NCBI RefSeq assembly: GCF_014284125.1
Contig: NZ_JACOFX010000017.1
Location: forward strand, 1-64,000
Origin: Undibacterium umbellatum
Lineage (GTDB): Bacteria > Pseudomonadota > Gammaproteobacteria > Burkholderiales > Burkholderiaceae_D
Length of the DNA: 64,000 nucleotides
Reading direction: 5' to 3'
The notes under the pieces: generated by a model
The model's database searches: none
The model's input: the letters and a program-made list of their open reading frames with translations, nothing else
Told to the model about the DNA's origin: nothing
Part shown: piece after piece, positions 8,211 to 17,219 of the stretch
How the letters are laid out: the number at the start of each line of letters is the position of its first letter
How positions within the stretch are numbered: the stretch's first letter is position 1
Made by a program: the position numbers and the translations under genes

Positions 8211-10400
8211 ATGTTGAGTTTTAAGCAAAGCAGCAAAAATCTGTTCGCCTTATCCGCAGTGAGTCTGATCCTGACCGCCTGTGGCGGCGGCAGTAACCAG
8301 GATGCCAGACAGGCAGCAGTGTCACCAGCCCCGCCTATGCAGGCGGCGCCTGCCAGCGACGATGTCATGAGTTTTGTCAACAAGCGTCAAAACTATATCA
8401 TCTCTCGCCTGGGCTCCACTTATGTCGTGGTTGACATGTCAGGCGGCGCGGCACCTGCCAGTGTCCCGGCCAATATCAAGGTACTGCAATTTGCTGATTT
8501 CCGCGTCAATCTGACGATAGGTGACAAGGCGAAACTGCTTTCCACCACCGCCCTGAATAACCTGATTGATCTGTACGTGGCTTTTTTCAACCGCGTGCCT
8601 GATGCCGATGGCTTGTCTTACTGGATAGACCAGGTTACAGCTGGCATGACAGAAGCGCAAATTGCCGAGAGTTTTTATCTGGTGGCACTGCAGTCACCAG
8701 CGTTGACTGGCTACACCAGCAGCATGAGCAATGACGACTTTATCCGTATCATTTATAAAAACGTGCTGGGCCGTACTGGTAGCACTGCCCCCAACGCAGC
8801 AGAAATAGATTACTGGTCCAGCCAGCTCAGGAATGGTGTCCCCAAGGGCAGCATGGTCAGGGCCATCCTGGTTTCTGCGCGTGAATATGCCAATGATGCG
8901 ACCTGGGGCTGGGTCACCAGCTTATTGAACAACAAGCTGGATGTGGCAAATTATTTCGCCGTACAACAGGGCCTGAGTTACCTGACGCTGAATGACAATA
9001 TCAGCAAGACCGTGGCAATAGCATCTGCGGTCACCAGCACCTCTAGCTCACAGGCACTGGACCTGATCGGTGTCAGCGGCAATACCCTCAACCAGAATAC
9101 GTCGGGCAGCAATGGCAACAATAGCAACTATGGCACGCCAGCCAGCCTTGCCAATATCTGTACCCCGAACGGTGAAAAGGACTGGGTGCGCGCGCATCTG
9201 GATGATATCTATTTATGGTATCGCGACATCATCAATGTTCCGAAAGAAAGCTACTTTAATCCCCAGGATTATTTCCAGGCCCTGATCGTCAAATCCAAAG
9301 ACAGGTTCAGCTTCACTGATACGCAGGGCAGCATAGATGATTACTTCCAGACTGGTGCCGATGTCAGTTTTGGTTTTAGCCTGACACGCGACAGCGGTGG
9401 CATACGGGTGCGTTATGTACAGCCTGGCTCTCCTGCTGACCAGGCACAGATCAAACGGGGTGCCACGCTGGTCAGCGTTGATAACTCCACCATAGGTACT
9501 TACCTGAACGATACACAATACAACGCTGTGTATCCCAGCAAGGCAGAAACCCATAGTTTCCAGATCAGGGATAGTGGTTCATTCAGCAACCGTGCTGTGA
9601 CGATGACTGCAACCACAGTCACGACTGCGCCAGTGCTGCAAAACCAGGTGCTGAATGTGAATGGCAAGAAAATAGGTTATATGGTCTTCACTGATCATAT
9701 ACGCACGGCAGAAGCACCCCTGGTCAAGACCATCACCGAGTTCAAGCAGGCAGGTGTCAGCGAGCTGGTGCTGGACTTGCGGTATAACGGTGGCGGCTAC
9801 CTGTATATTGCCAATGAATTGTCCGCCATGATTGCTGGTAGCAAGGTCACTGACAAAATATTCGAGAAGCTGCAATTCAATGACAAGCATACTGACCTGA
9901 CGGCAGACAATATCTCGTATTTCTACGATACCGATTCCAACAACCGTCCATTGCCGCAACTGAACCTGTCGCGCGTATTCGTGCTGACCGGAAGTAATAC
10001 CTGCTCTGCCAGTGAGTCCATCATCAATGGTCTGAAACCTTTCATGCAAGTGATTTTGATCGGTGACACAACCTGCGGCAAACCCTATGGTTTCATCCAG
10101 ACCAACAACTGCAAAACTGCCTATTTCGCCATACAGTTTGCAGGTGTGAATGCGCTGAACCAGGGCGATTTCACCAATGGCTTCACACCAACTTGCCAGG
10201 TATCTGACAGCTTGAATTATCAGTTGGGCGATCAAAGCGAACCACGCCTGTCAGCAGCGCTGAAATATGTCAGCACCGGTTCATGCCCGGCAGCAGGATT
10301 CAACCCTGCCCCACCACCGGCATTTGATGCGCTCAAGGACAGGGAACCTCGTCCATGGCGTAACAACAAGCTGTTGAAAGTTAATGCTGAATTCAGATAA
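8211..10400 (+). CDS. Lipoprotein with DUF4214, PDZ and S41 (C-terminal processing) protease domains
   Basis: 729 residues. The N-terminus has a lipoprotein signal with lipobox LTAC, mature Cys followed by GGGS. Residues of about 110-235 hold one or two DUF4214 units (VAFFNRVPDADGLSYW; NVLGRTGSTAPNAAEIDYW). After a low-complexity Ser/Asn linker comes an S41-family region: a PDZ-like part (VRYVQPGSPADQAQIKRGAT), then LVLDLRYNGGGYLYIANEL and FVLTGSNTCSASESIINGL with the likely catalytic Ser in the SASE context. S41 enzymes cut C-terminal tails of periplasmic or surface proteins. DUF4214 is more usual in large secreted proteins, so this fusion is uncommon. A terminator follows directly. Confidence 0.85.
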   Translation: MLSFKQSSKNLFALSAVSLILTACGGGSNQDARQAAVSPAPPMQAAPASDDVMSFVNKRQNYIISRLGSTYVVVDMSGGAAPASVPANIKVLQFADFRVNLTIGDKAKLLSTTALNNLIDLYVAFFNRVPDADGLSYWIDQVTAGMTEAQIAESFYLVALQSPALTGYTSSMSNDDFIRIIYKNVLGRTGSTAPNAAEIDYWSSQLRNGVPKGSMVRAILVSAREYANDATWGWVTSLLNNKLDVANYFAVQQGLSYLTLNDNISKTVAIASAVTSTSSSQALDLIGVSGNTLNQNTSGSNGNNSNYGTPASLANICTPNGEKDWVRAHLDDIYLWYRDIINVPKESYFNPQDYFQALIVKSKDRFSFTDTQGSIDDYFQTGADVSFGFSLTRDSGGIRVRYVQPGSPADQAQIKRGATLVSVDNSTIGTYLNDTQYNAVYPSKAETHSFQIRDSGSFSNRAVTMTATTVTTAPVLQNQVLNVNGKKIGYMVFTDHIRTAEAPLVKTITEFKQAGVSELVLDLRYNGGGYLYIANELSAMIAGSKVTDKIFEKLQFNDKHTDLTADNISYFYDTDSNNRPLPQLNLSRVFVLTGSNTCSASESIINGLKPFMQVILIGDTTCGKPYGFIQTNNCKTAYFAIQFAGVNALNQGDFTNGFTPTCQVSDSLNYQLGDQSEPRLSAALKYVSTGSCPAAGFNPAPPPAFDALKDREPRPWRNNKLLKVNAEFR

Positions 10401-10414
10401 TGTCAGCAACAAAC

Positions 10415-10445
10415 AAAAAAGCACACCTCGGTGTGCTTTTTTGTT
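10415..10445. terminator. Bidirectional terminator between convergent genes
   Basis: The stem-loop GCACACC-TC-GGTGTGC (10421-10436) is flanked by A-runs on the left and T-runs on the right. It can end transcription of the S41 lipoprotein gene (+) and of the ABC permease gene (-) that converge here. Confidence 0.88.
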
Positions 10446-10483
10446 GTGTAAAGATTGTTGATTAAGTCAGACAGAAAATGCAC

Positions 10484-11647
10484 TCAATGCATCACCACCC
10501 TGCGCATTTTTTGTGAGATATACGCCAGGCTGACCAGGCTCATCAAAGCGCAGACTAAAAATGCAATGCCAACTGCCATGGTGCTCAGGGTTTCGCCTTT
10601 AAGCACCTGGTTCATCATCTGATTTTGCGAGAGTACCGGCACCCACTGGAACCAGGCCGGTTCACGACCAGGAAAAAGTATGGGGACCAGTGATACAAAG
10701 GGGATGAACATCGTCACCATCTGATTGCGTACCTGAGCTTCCTTGTAGCTCTTGCAATCGAGAGAGACAGCAATTTGTATCGCTGCCATGCTGGCAGCCA
10801 GCGGCAATAGAACCAGCAGGAAACCCATGGCATCCTTGAAGTTGAACTGGAACTCGGCACGCAGGGTTTCGTTGTGGATCAGCCATTGCGAAGGGAAGAA
10901 GCTGAAGATGGTCAGCACCACCACGCCCATGCCGACAATGGCGACTGCCCCCCATTTGCCGATAGTCAGTTGCCAGCCGGTGACAGGATTCATCATCAAT
11001 GGCTCCAGCGAACCACGCTCTCGCTCACCTGCCGTCGTATCAATGGCAGCATACATACCGCCCAGCACGATGGCCATCAAGACCATCATGGGCAGCATGG
11101 TGGTGATGGTGGCTTTGCGTTCTTCCGGTTTTTTCAGATGACGTTCACGTACCTCGATGCGCTGCAATAACTCCATGGAGACGCCACGCATGGCGAGGCC
11201 CATGGTGGCGACTTCCTGAGAATAGCCGTCCAGCAAACGGCGCAGGGGGCGCACGCCAAATTCTGCCTGGCGGTTGGAGGTATCAAAGGCAATCTCCAGC
11301 ATGCCCTTGTCCCCCGTCGCCAGCTTTTCATCAAAATTGTCAGGGATCAGCAGTACAGGCTGGTCAAGCTCCTTGCTCTGTGATTTGGCCGCATAGTCCT
11401 CGGGTGCAGTCTTGATTTGGTAACCCTGGCGCTGGATAAAATTTTCCAGGCCACGGGCATGTTCTATGCCCTTGACCATGACGGTACGTTTTTCTTCCTG
11501 CGACTCGACTTGCGACAACACCACGGAAAAAATCAGCAACATCAAAGGCACACCCAGCAAGGAGCTGATCAATGCCACCAGCAAGGTGCGGCGGTCACGC
11601 AGGGCATCGCGCAATTCCTTGCGCAAAATAGCTAAGGTTGCTTTCAT
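10484..11647 (-). CDS. ABC-2 type permease, NatB-like
   Basis: About 387 residues. A transmembrane helix near residues 20-45 is followed by a large extracytoplasmic domain (about 50-180) and five more hydrophobic segments. AIDTTAGERERGSLEPLM is the characteristic cytoplasmic loop of NatB/YhaP-type sodium or drug export permeases. I place the start at ATG 11647, which overlaps the natA-like stop codon by one base (TGATG) and has an AGGAG 7 bases upstream; a TTG at 11650 is less likely. Translational coupling with the ATPase gene is expected. The transported substrate is unknown; sodium is only the name of the best-studied relative. Confidence 0.85.
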   Translation of the reverse strand: MKATLAILRKELRDALRDRRTLLVALISSLLGVPLMLLIFSVVLSQVESQEEKRTVMVKGIEHARGLENFIQRQGYQIKTAPEDYAAKSQSKELDQPVLLIPDNFDEKLATGDKGMLEIAFDTSNRQAEFGVRPLRRLLDGYSQEVATMGLAMRGVSMELLQRIEVRERHLKKPEERKATITTMLPMMVLMAIVLGGMYAAIDTTAGERERGSLEPLMMNPVTGWQLTIGKWGAVAIVGMGVVVLTIFSFFPSQWLIHNETLRAEFQFNFKDAMGFLLVLLPLAASMAAIQIAVSLDCKSYKEAQVRNQMVTMFIPFVSLVPILFPGREPAWFQWVPVLSQNQMMNQVLKGETLSTMAVGIAFLVCALMSLVSLAYISQKMRRVVMH

Positions 11648-12477
11648 CAATTGACTCCTGTCAGGGACTTTTGTGGATGCAAAAATGCCAGCTTGACGAA
11701 TGCATCTTCGAAATTGTTTTCACCGGATTGCTGTAGCAATTCATCGACCGTGCCATGGGCCACGTCCTTGCCGTCGGCGACGATGACGACCTGGTCGCAC
11801 AGGCGTTCAACTTCCTGCATGATGTGGGTAGAGAAAATGATGCACTTGCTGCCACCTTCTGGCGAACGCAGGAAGCGCAGGAATTCCCTCAGGGCACGGG
11901 TGGCCACGACATCAAGACCATTGGTGGGTTCATCGAGGATGATGTTCTTGGGATCATGCACCAGGGCCCTTGCCAGCGCCGTCTTCATGCGTTCGCCCTG
12001 GCTGAAACCATCGGTGCGACGATCAAGCAGTTTGTCCATGTCCAGCCATTGCGACAATTGTCTGGTGCGTTGCTCAGCATGCTCATTGTCCATGCCATGT
12101 AGCACACCATAGTAGTGAATGTTTTCCCTGGCGGTCAGGCGTGGATACAGGCCACGGGCATCCGACAATACCCCCATATGGGATTGGGTGGATGAAGTGC
12201 CAGCCTTGACGGTAGCACCATCGACCTTGATCTCACCTTTGTCGGCCTGCAGCAAGGCGGCAATCATGCGCAGTGATGTGGTCTTGCCAGCGCCATTCGC
12301 ACCCAGCAAGCCAGTGATGCAGGCATCCTGTGCGCTGAAGCTGACGCCATTCACAGCCTTGACGACTTCACGGTCTTTTTTCATCAGCCCCAGAGTGCGG
12401 GCAGTCTGGACCAGCGCATTGCCTGAGGATTTTCCCAGACGCACAAATTCTTTATGCAAGTCATTGACGATAATCAT
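11647..12477 (-). CDS. ABC transporter ATP-binding protein, NatA-like
   Basis: This 276-residue ATPase has Walker A GANGAGKTT, the signature SQGERMKTALARAL, Walker B NIILDEPTNGLD and the H-loop FSTHIMQEVERL. The wording fits the NatA/CcmA group of ABC-2 exporters. It pairs with the permease encoded immediately downstream. The start codon overlaps the stop of the upstream secreted hydrolase gene by four bases (ATGA), so the three genes form one tightly coupled operon. Confidence 0.92.
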   Translation of the reverse strand: MIIVNDLHKEFVRLGKSSGNALVQTARTLGLMKKDREVVKAVNGVSFSAQDACITGLLGANGAGKTTSLRMIAALLQADKGEIKVDGATVKAGTSSTQSHMGVLSDARGLYPRLTARENIHYYGVLHGMDNEHAEQRTRQLSQWLDMDKLLDRRTDGFSQGERMKTALARALVHDPKNIILDEPTNGLDVVATRALREFLRFLRSPEGGSKCIIFSTHIMQEVERLCDQVVIVADGKDVAHGTVDELLQQSGENNFEDAFVKLAFLHPQKSLTGVN

Positions 12478-13946
12478 GGCCTGGCCTCCTTGCCAGCTTT
12501 GTTGGCAGAGGGCGGCACAGGTGCCTGCCAGGCCAGGGCGCGCGGTATCTGGCGCACACAGGCTGTGTCCACCTTGACTGCTTCGCTATCTTCCTTGGCA
12601 TTCAAAAAACGGTGCACAACATCACGCACGCAGCCTTGCGCGAGCAGGCCGTGGCCCGTGTTTTCTATCTGCACATGACGGGCGTTCGGCCCCAATGCCT
12701 TGGCGACTTCTTCACCATGTCTGATTGGGGTGACCGGGTCAAGACCACCGCTGAGCAGCAAGGCGGGTGACGCAGCTACCGGGATAGTGAAAAAAGCTGC
12801 GGGTATCTCCGCACGTGGCCAGTTTTTACAAGTCCGAGTATACATGTCTGCCATGAGCTTTTCAAAATCATCATTGGCTGGCAAAGTCGCAGACTGGGCA
12901 AAGGCTTCACCGCACCAGACCGAGAAATGCATGCCATAAGAAATACCGCCAGGACCAGGCAAGGTCGTCGCGCCGCTCATGGTAATCAGTGGTGCGTAGT
13001 TGCCCTGCTCTGCCTGCGTCAATGCATATGGCAAGGCGGCCAGTGAATTGGGGCTGTACAGGGTTTTATGTACCATGCCAAGCAAGCCATCCTTGGTCAT
13101 CTCCAGTTTCATGGCTGTGCCCATGCGCGGATGCGGCAGGCTGATTTTTTGTGGCTGGCTGGCCAGTAATTTTTTCCAGCGGTTTGCCAGATCAGGATAA
13201 CTGATGTTGCAGGCTTCTTCTTTTACGCAATCCTTGAACAAGGCATCGAGCGCCTTTTGCGCATCAGAACTGGCCAGGCGCATGCTGGGTGGCACCACAC
13301 CGTCGAACACGACGCGACGCACGGCTTGTGGATATTGACGCAGGTATTCCAGCCCGGCACGAGTGCCGTACGAAGCACCAACCAGATTGATGCGGCCATA
13401 GCCTTGCTGCAGGCGCACGGCTTCCAGATCTTGCACTGCAATGCTGGTGCTGAAGTATTGCAACTCGCCATAAGGCAGGGTTTGCAACTGGCGCATGCAG
13501 TCATTTGTCATGTTGACTTTTTGCTCCGGCGTCAGGACTTCATCGGCTTTTTCCAGCATCGGGCATTCCAGCGGCGCGCTGCGCCCTGTGCCACGCTGAT
13601 CGACAAACACGAGATCGCGGCGGCGATTGAGACGCGCCATCAGGGCCGTACCCCAATTCGATACGCTGATGGCACTTTGACCTGGACCGCCCGCCAGCAG
13701 GAAAACGGCATCCGGCAATTTGTTGCGGTCTTGCGATGGCACCACGACATAATGGATATCGATCTGCTTGCCTTGTGGCTGCGCCGGGTTTAGCGGTCTT
13801 TGTATCTGGCCGCATTGCACTTCCTGCGGAAAGTCCGGCAAGCGGCAAGGCTTGGTGGTGGCCGGAGCGGCAGCATTGGCGTAGCCTGCCACCGCAGTGC
13901 ATAGTGCCAGCGCGGACATCAGCCTGAGCATGATTTTTTTATTCAA
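12474..13946 (-). CDS. Secreted alpha/beta hydrolase (tripeptidyl-aminopeptidase-like)
   Basis: About 490 residues with a signal peptide (MLRLMSALALCTAVAGYANA core). The triad can be read as Ser in NLVGASYGTRAG, Asp in LLSGGLDPVTP and His in ENTGHGLLAQ. An oxyanion segment (FLLAGGPGQSA) and the DQRGTGRSAPLEC block fit the TAP / prolyl aminopeptidase group of periplasmic exopeptidase-like hydrolases. The most likely start is TTG 13946, because an AGGAG lies 6 bases before it; an ATG at 13931 is 21 bases from that site and one at 13967 lies before it. It is the first gene of an operon with the NatAB-like exporter, and the stop overlaps the next start. Confidence 0.82.
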   Translation of the reverse strand: MNKKIMLRLMSALALCTAVAGYANAAAPATTKPCRLPDFPQEVQCGQIQRPLNPAQPQGKQIDIHYVVVPSQDRNKLPDAVFLLAGGPGQSAISVSNWGTALMARLNRRRDLVFVDQRGTGRSAPLECPMLEKADEVLTPEQKVNMTNDCMRQLQTLPYGELQYFSTSIAVQDLEAVRLQQGYGRINLVGASYGTRAGLEYLRQYPQAVRRVVFDGVVPPSMRLASSDAQKALDALFKDCVKEEACNISYPDLANRWKKLLASQPQKISLPHPRMGTAMKLEMTKDGLLGMVHKTLYSPNSLAALPYALTQAEQGNYAPLITMSGATTLPGPGGISYGMHFSVWCGEAFAQSATLPANDDFEKLMADMYTRTCKNWPRAEIPAAFFTIPVAASPALLLSGGLDPVTPIRHGEEVAKALGPNARHVQIENTGHGLLAQGCVRDVVHRFLNAKEDSEAVKVDTACVRQIPRALAWQAPVPPSANKAGKEARP

Positions 13947-14005
13947 AGTGGTCTCCTGAAGTGCCATTACTTTAATAGCAAGCTCAGGAGTCTAAGCGTA
14001 ATTGT

Positions 14006-15175
14006 TTAATCAGTAAATGCCAGACTTGCTTGCGCGCCAAAAGAAGTCAGCAAAGTCTTGACAGGCGCAGGCAAACCCAGTTGTGCGGCATCATCAAGTG
14101 CATGCCAGCCATGCTCATTGTCTGCGACTTCCAGATGGCGTTTTTTGAGTTGCACGTGCACAGGCAGGATATGCAATTTAAAGTGGGTGAATACATGGGC
14201 AAACACAGGCAAGACCTGGATGCTGGCGATATCGCCAAAGTAGCTGGCGCGCGCGCGTACGGTCGTCATTTGTGCATCGACTGAGAAAGTATCCTCAGTA
14301 GTTTCTTGCATGCCAGCCAGCTCCGGCAGCGACAGCAAGCCACCCCAGATACCGGTGGGCGGCCTGCGTTCCAGCCAGACTTCTGCGCCGTCCTGCAACA
14401 GCAGCATGATGACCTGTTTTTCTTTTTGCGCTTTTTTTGGTTTGCGTACCGGCAGCTCAGCTGTCCTGCCTTGCGCATAGGCGACGCAACGTGGCTGGAA
14501 GGGACATTGCGGGCATTTTGGGCTGCTGCGCGTGCATACAGTAGCGCCCAGGTCCATCAAGCCCTGCGTGTAAGCGCCTATGTCCTGTGCTGGCAATAAA
14601 GCCTGGGCGCGCAACCACATATTGTCTTCAACGGGTTTGGTACCGGGATAACCATCTATACCAAACACGCGGGCGAACACGCGCTTGACGTTGCCATCCA
14701 GAATTGCCGCTACTGTGCCGTAAGAAAACGCCGTGATTGCCGCAGCAGTAGAGCGGCCTATGCCAGGCAGCTCTTGCAGCGCCGCAGGGTCCGCCGGGAA
14801 TATGCCCTGGTATTTATCCACCACCTGCTTGGCGCACTGATGCAAATTGCGGGCGCGGGTGTAATAGCCCAGGCCACTCCAGTGTTCCATGACTTGCTCC
14901 ACCGGTGCTGCGGCCAGGTCAAACACAGTAGGAAAAGTTTCCAGAAAACGCTGGTAATAAGGGATGACTGCCGTCACCTGTGTCTGCTGCAACATGATTT
15001 CAGACAGCCAGACGCGATAGGCTTCACGGCTTTGTTGCCAGGGCAAGCCATGGCGGCCATGCTGTTTTTGCCAGGTAACAAGCGTTGCAGAAAAACCGGG
15101 GTCGAAATACGGAGAGGTAGCAAACTGAGGCTGACCCTGAGGGTCAGCCTTACTGCCTGATGCTGTGGACTTCAT
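14006..15175 (-). CDS. mutY: Adenine DNA glycosylase
   Basis: MutY removes adenine mispaired with 8-oxoguanine. The 389-residue protein has the helix-hairpin-helix LQELPGIGRSTAAAITAF with the catalytic Asp shortly after it (AAILDGNVKR). The catalytic-side motif WLSEIMLQQTQV is intact, and the 4Fe-4S ligands are in CTRSSPKCPQCPFQPRC (C-X6-C-X2-C-X5-C). The C-terminal NUDIX-like domain (about residues 260-370) that recognises 8-oxoG is present (RRPPTGIWGGLLSLPEL). It starts 4 bp after the dynamin-like gene, so the two are probably translated together. Confidence 0.95.
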   Translation of the reverse strand: MKSTASGSKADPQGQPQFATSPYFDPGFSATLVTWQKQHGRHGLPWQQSREAYRVWLSEIMLQQTQVTAVIPYYQRFLETFPTVFDLAAAPVEQVMEHWSGLGYYTRARNLHQCAKQVVDKYQGIFPADPAALQELPGIGRSTAAAITAFSYGTVAAILDGNVKRVFARVFGIDGYPGTKPVEDNMWLRAQALLPAQDIGAYTQGLMDLGATVCTRSSPKCPQCPFQPRCVAYAQGRTAELPVRKPKKAQKEKQVIMLLLQDGAEVWLERRPPTGIWGGLLSLPELAGMQETTEDTFSVDAQMTTVRARASYFGDIASIQVLPVFAHVFTHFKLHILPVHVQLKKRHLEVADNEHGWHALDDAAQLGLPAPVKTLLTSFGAQASLAFTD

Positions 15176-15179
15176 TATT

Positions 15180-17117
15180 TCAGGCGGCTACCCTGAGTGC
15201 AGTCAGCTCTGCAGTCAATGCTGTTTTCAAGCCATCTTCCAGATCGGTCAAGGCCTTTTTCTGTGCATCAATATCTGCCTGCAAGCTTTCGAAGGAACCT
15301 ATCTTGTCTTCCAGGCTGTCGGTAGCCACATGGATACGCTGTATCGATTGCATGCGGTTTTTCAACTGGCCCTTGTGTTCACGTATCTGTGCTTCCAGCG
15401 GCGCCATGACGACTTTTTGCCAGGCTTCCACATCGCGGTTGGCTTGCAGGAAGCTTTGCTTGACGCGGGCTGCAACAGAATCAAAGAACTTGTGCATCAG
15501 GACTACTTGCGGCGTGGTCAGCAATGTCGCCGTGCTGAACTGCTTTTGGTAAACCCCTTCGATAGCTTCGATTTCCTTGATGTATTTATCCAGCGAGAAT
15601 GACATTGGTGCAGATAAGGCCAGGCCATGTTCAGTCGAAAACTTGCGGTACATGACCGTCATCATTTCCGAAATTTCATCGGTCTTTCTATTCGAGGTCT
15701 GCAGGTTCAGTTTAATCTGGGCAAAGAATTGCCTGACTGACTCACGCAAGCCGATAGAGAATTTGCTCTTCTCCATGGCGTCACGCGATTTGCGGATTTC
15801 TTCACGCAGGATATCCATGCCCAGGCTGGTATACACCTCGGTAGACAAGCGAGTGAAGACGGCGCGCGTTCCCTGCATGCGCAGGAGACTGGCATCGAAT
15901 TCTTTTTTCTCGGCATCGATACGCTTCATCATGTGTTCGATGACATTCATATTCTTGCCGCGCAGGCTCTTCAATTCCATCATCTGCTCAACCATACTGC
16001 GGCTGCGGGAAGAGATAACTGCCTGTTGCGCCTGGATGATTTCATTGATTTCTGAGGTCAACTGGGCGCGTATGATGTTTTGCTTGGCTGGTATCAATTC
16101 CTTGGACAAGGCATATTCCAGCGTAGGCAAGCGGCTGCGTGCCAGCAAGGGTGCATCCTTATTGATCTTGGCAACCAGGCCTTTTTGGGCCGAGATTGGG
16201 AAAATCTGCTTTTCTTCCAGACCAAGCGTGTGGGCAACAGTGCTGACCTGACGGACGATTTGCGCTTCCACTTCTTCTGGCGTGCGCAATTCATCCCACA
16301 TGCTGTCGATCTTGTTGAGCACGACCATGCGGCCAGGGCCATTGCCGATATTATTGCGCCAGACATCGATATCGCTCTTGGTCACGCCAGTGTCGGCAGC
16401 CAGGATAAACAAGACGGCATGCGCATTCGGGATCAGGTTCAGCGTCAGTTCAGGCTCGGTACCTATCGCATTCAAGCCTGGTGTGTCGACAATGATCAGA
16501 CCTTCCTTCAGCAATGGATGAGGGAAATTGATAATGGCATGACGCCATTGGGAAATCTCTACCAGGCCATTTTCGTCGATTTCCAGCGGCGCATCGGGGT
16601 CGTTCTCATCGAACAGGCCATATTGCTTGGCAACTTCTATGCTGACTTTCTTGGTCAGGCTGACTTGCTTGAAGGCTTCCAGCATGCCGTCGCCAGAATT
16701 GATATTCAGCGGCAGCACCGTCCAGACATGGCTTTGGCCCTTGTATTCACTGGTCGATTGCGCTTCGGCGCGGGTTTCTATCGGCAGCAGGCGTATGCAG
16801 GGCGGGATGGTGTCATCGTACAAAAGCTCGGTCGGGCACATGGTAGTGCGGCCGGCAGATGACGGTAATATGCGTTGGCCATAGTCTGCAAAGAAGATGG
16901 CGTTGATGAGTTCGGACTTGCCGCGTGAAAATTCAGCAACAAAGGCGATGGACAGTTTGTCGTCAACCAGACGCTCCATCAAGCGTGCAATACGCTGATC
17001 ACTGGCGGCATCGGCCATATCCGATCCATGTATCCACGACCGGTACTGCTCCAGCGCTTTGACCACTCCTTTGCGCCAGTCGCTGTACTCCTGGAATTTC
17101 TGAACCAGATTGCTCAT
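15180..17117 (-). CDS. Dynamin-family GTPase
   Basis: 645 residues. The G1 P-loop is AEFSRGKS (61-68), preceded by a hydrophobic strand; G3 is DTPGLN (211-216) and G4 is NKID (268-271). The remaining 350 residues are mostly helical, as expected for a dynamin stalk, with no obvious transmembrane pair. Bacterial dynamin-like proteins remodel or protect membranes; the role of this one is not known. It lies between mutM and mutY, with only 4 bp to mutY, so it is probably cotranscribed with the oxidised-guanine repair genes. Whether that link is functional or historical cannot be told from sequence. Confidence 0.88.
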   Translation of the reverse strand: MSNLVQKFQEYSDWRKGVVKALEQYRSWIHGSDMADAASDQRIARLMERLVDDKLSIAFVAEFSRGKSELINAIFFADYGQRILPSSAGRTTMCPTELLYDDTIPPCIRLLPIETRAEAQSTSEYKGQSHVWTVLPLNINSGDGMLEAFKQVSLTKKVSIEVAKQYGLFDENDPDAPLEIDENGLVEISQWRHAIINFPHPLLKEGLIIVDTPGLNAIGTEPELTLNLIPNAHAVLFILAADTGVTKSDIDVWRNNIGNGPGRMVVLNKIDSMWDELRTPEEVEAQIVRQVSTVAHTLGLEEKQIFPISAQKGLVAKINKDAPLLARSRLPTLEYALSKELIPAKQNIIRAQLTSEINEIIQAQQAVISSRSRSMVEQMMELKSLRGKNMNVIEHMMKRIDAEKKEFDASLLRMQGTRAVFTRLSTEVYTSLGMDILREEIRKSRDAMEKSKFSIGLRESVRQFFAQIKLNLQTSNRKTDEISEMMTVMYRKFSTEHGLALSAPMSFSLDKYIKEIEAIEGVYQKQFSTATLLTTPQVVLMHKFFDSVAARVKQSFLQANRDVEAWQKVVMAPLEAQIREHKGQLKNRMQSIQRIHVATDSLEDKIGSFESLQADIDAQKKALTDLEDGLKTALTAELTALRVAA

Positions 17118-17219
17118 GTTCCCCTCAGTTAACTTTTTTGATATTCCAAGTATATATGGAAGCGTTAAAAAAATACGTCTAAATCGAATTTTGCTTACAT
17201 TTCAGCCAGATTTGTGGGT

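Noticed and set aside
16080..16862. A 260-codon plus-strand frame
   Set aside because: Antisense to the dynamin-like GTPase, whose motifs are clear.
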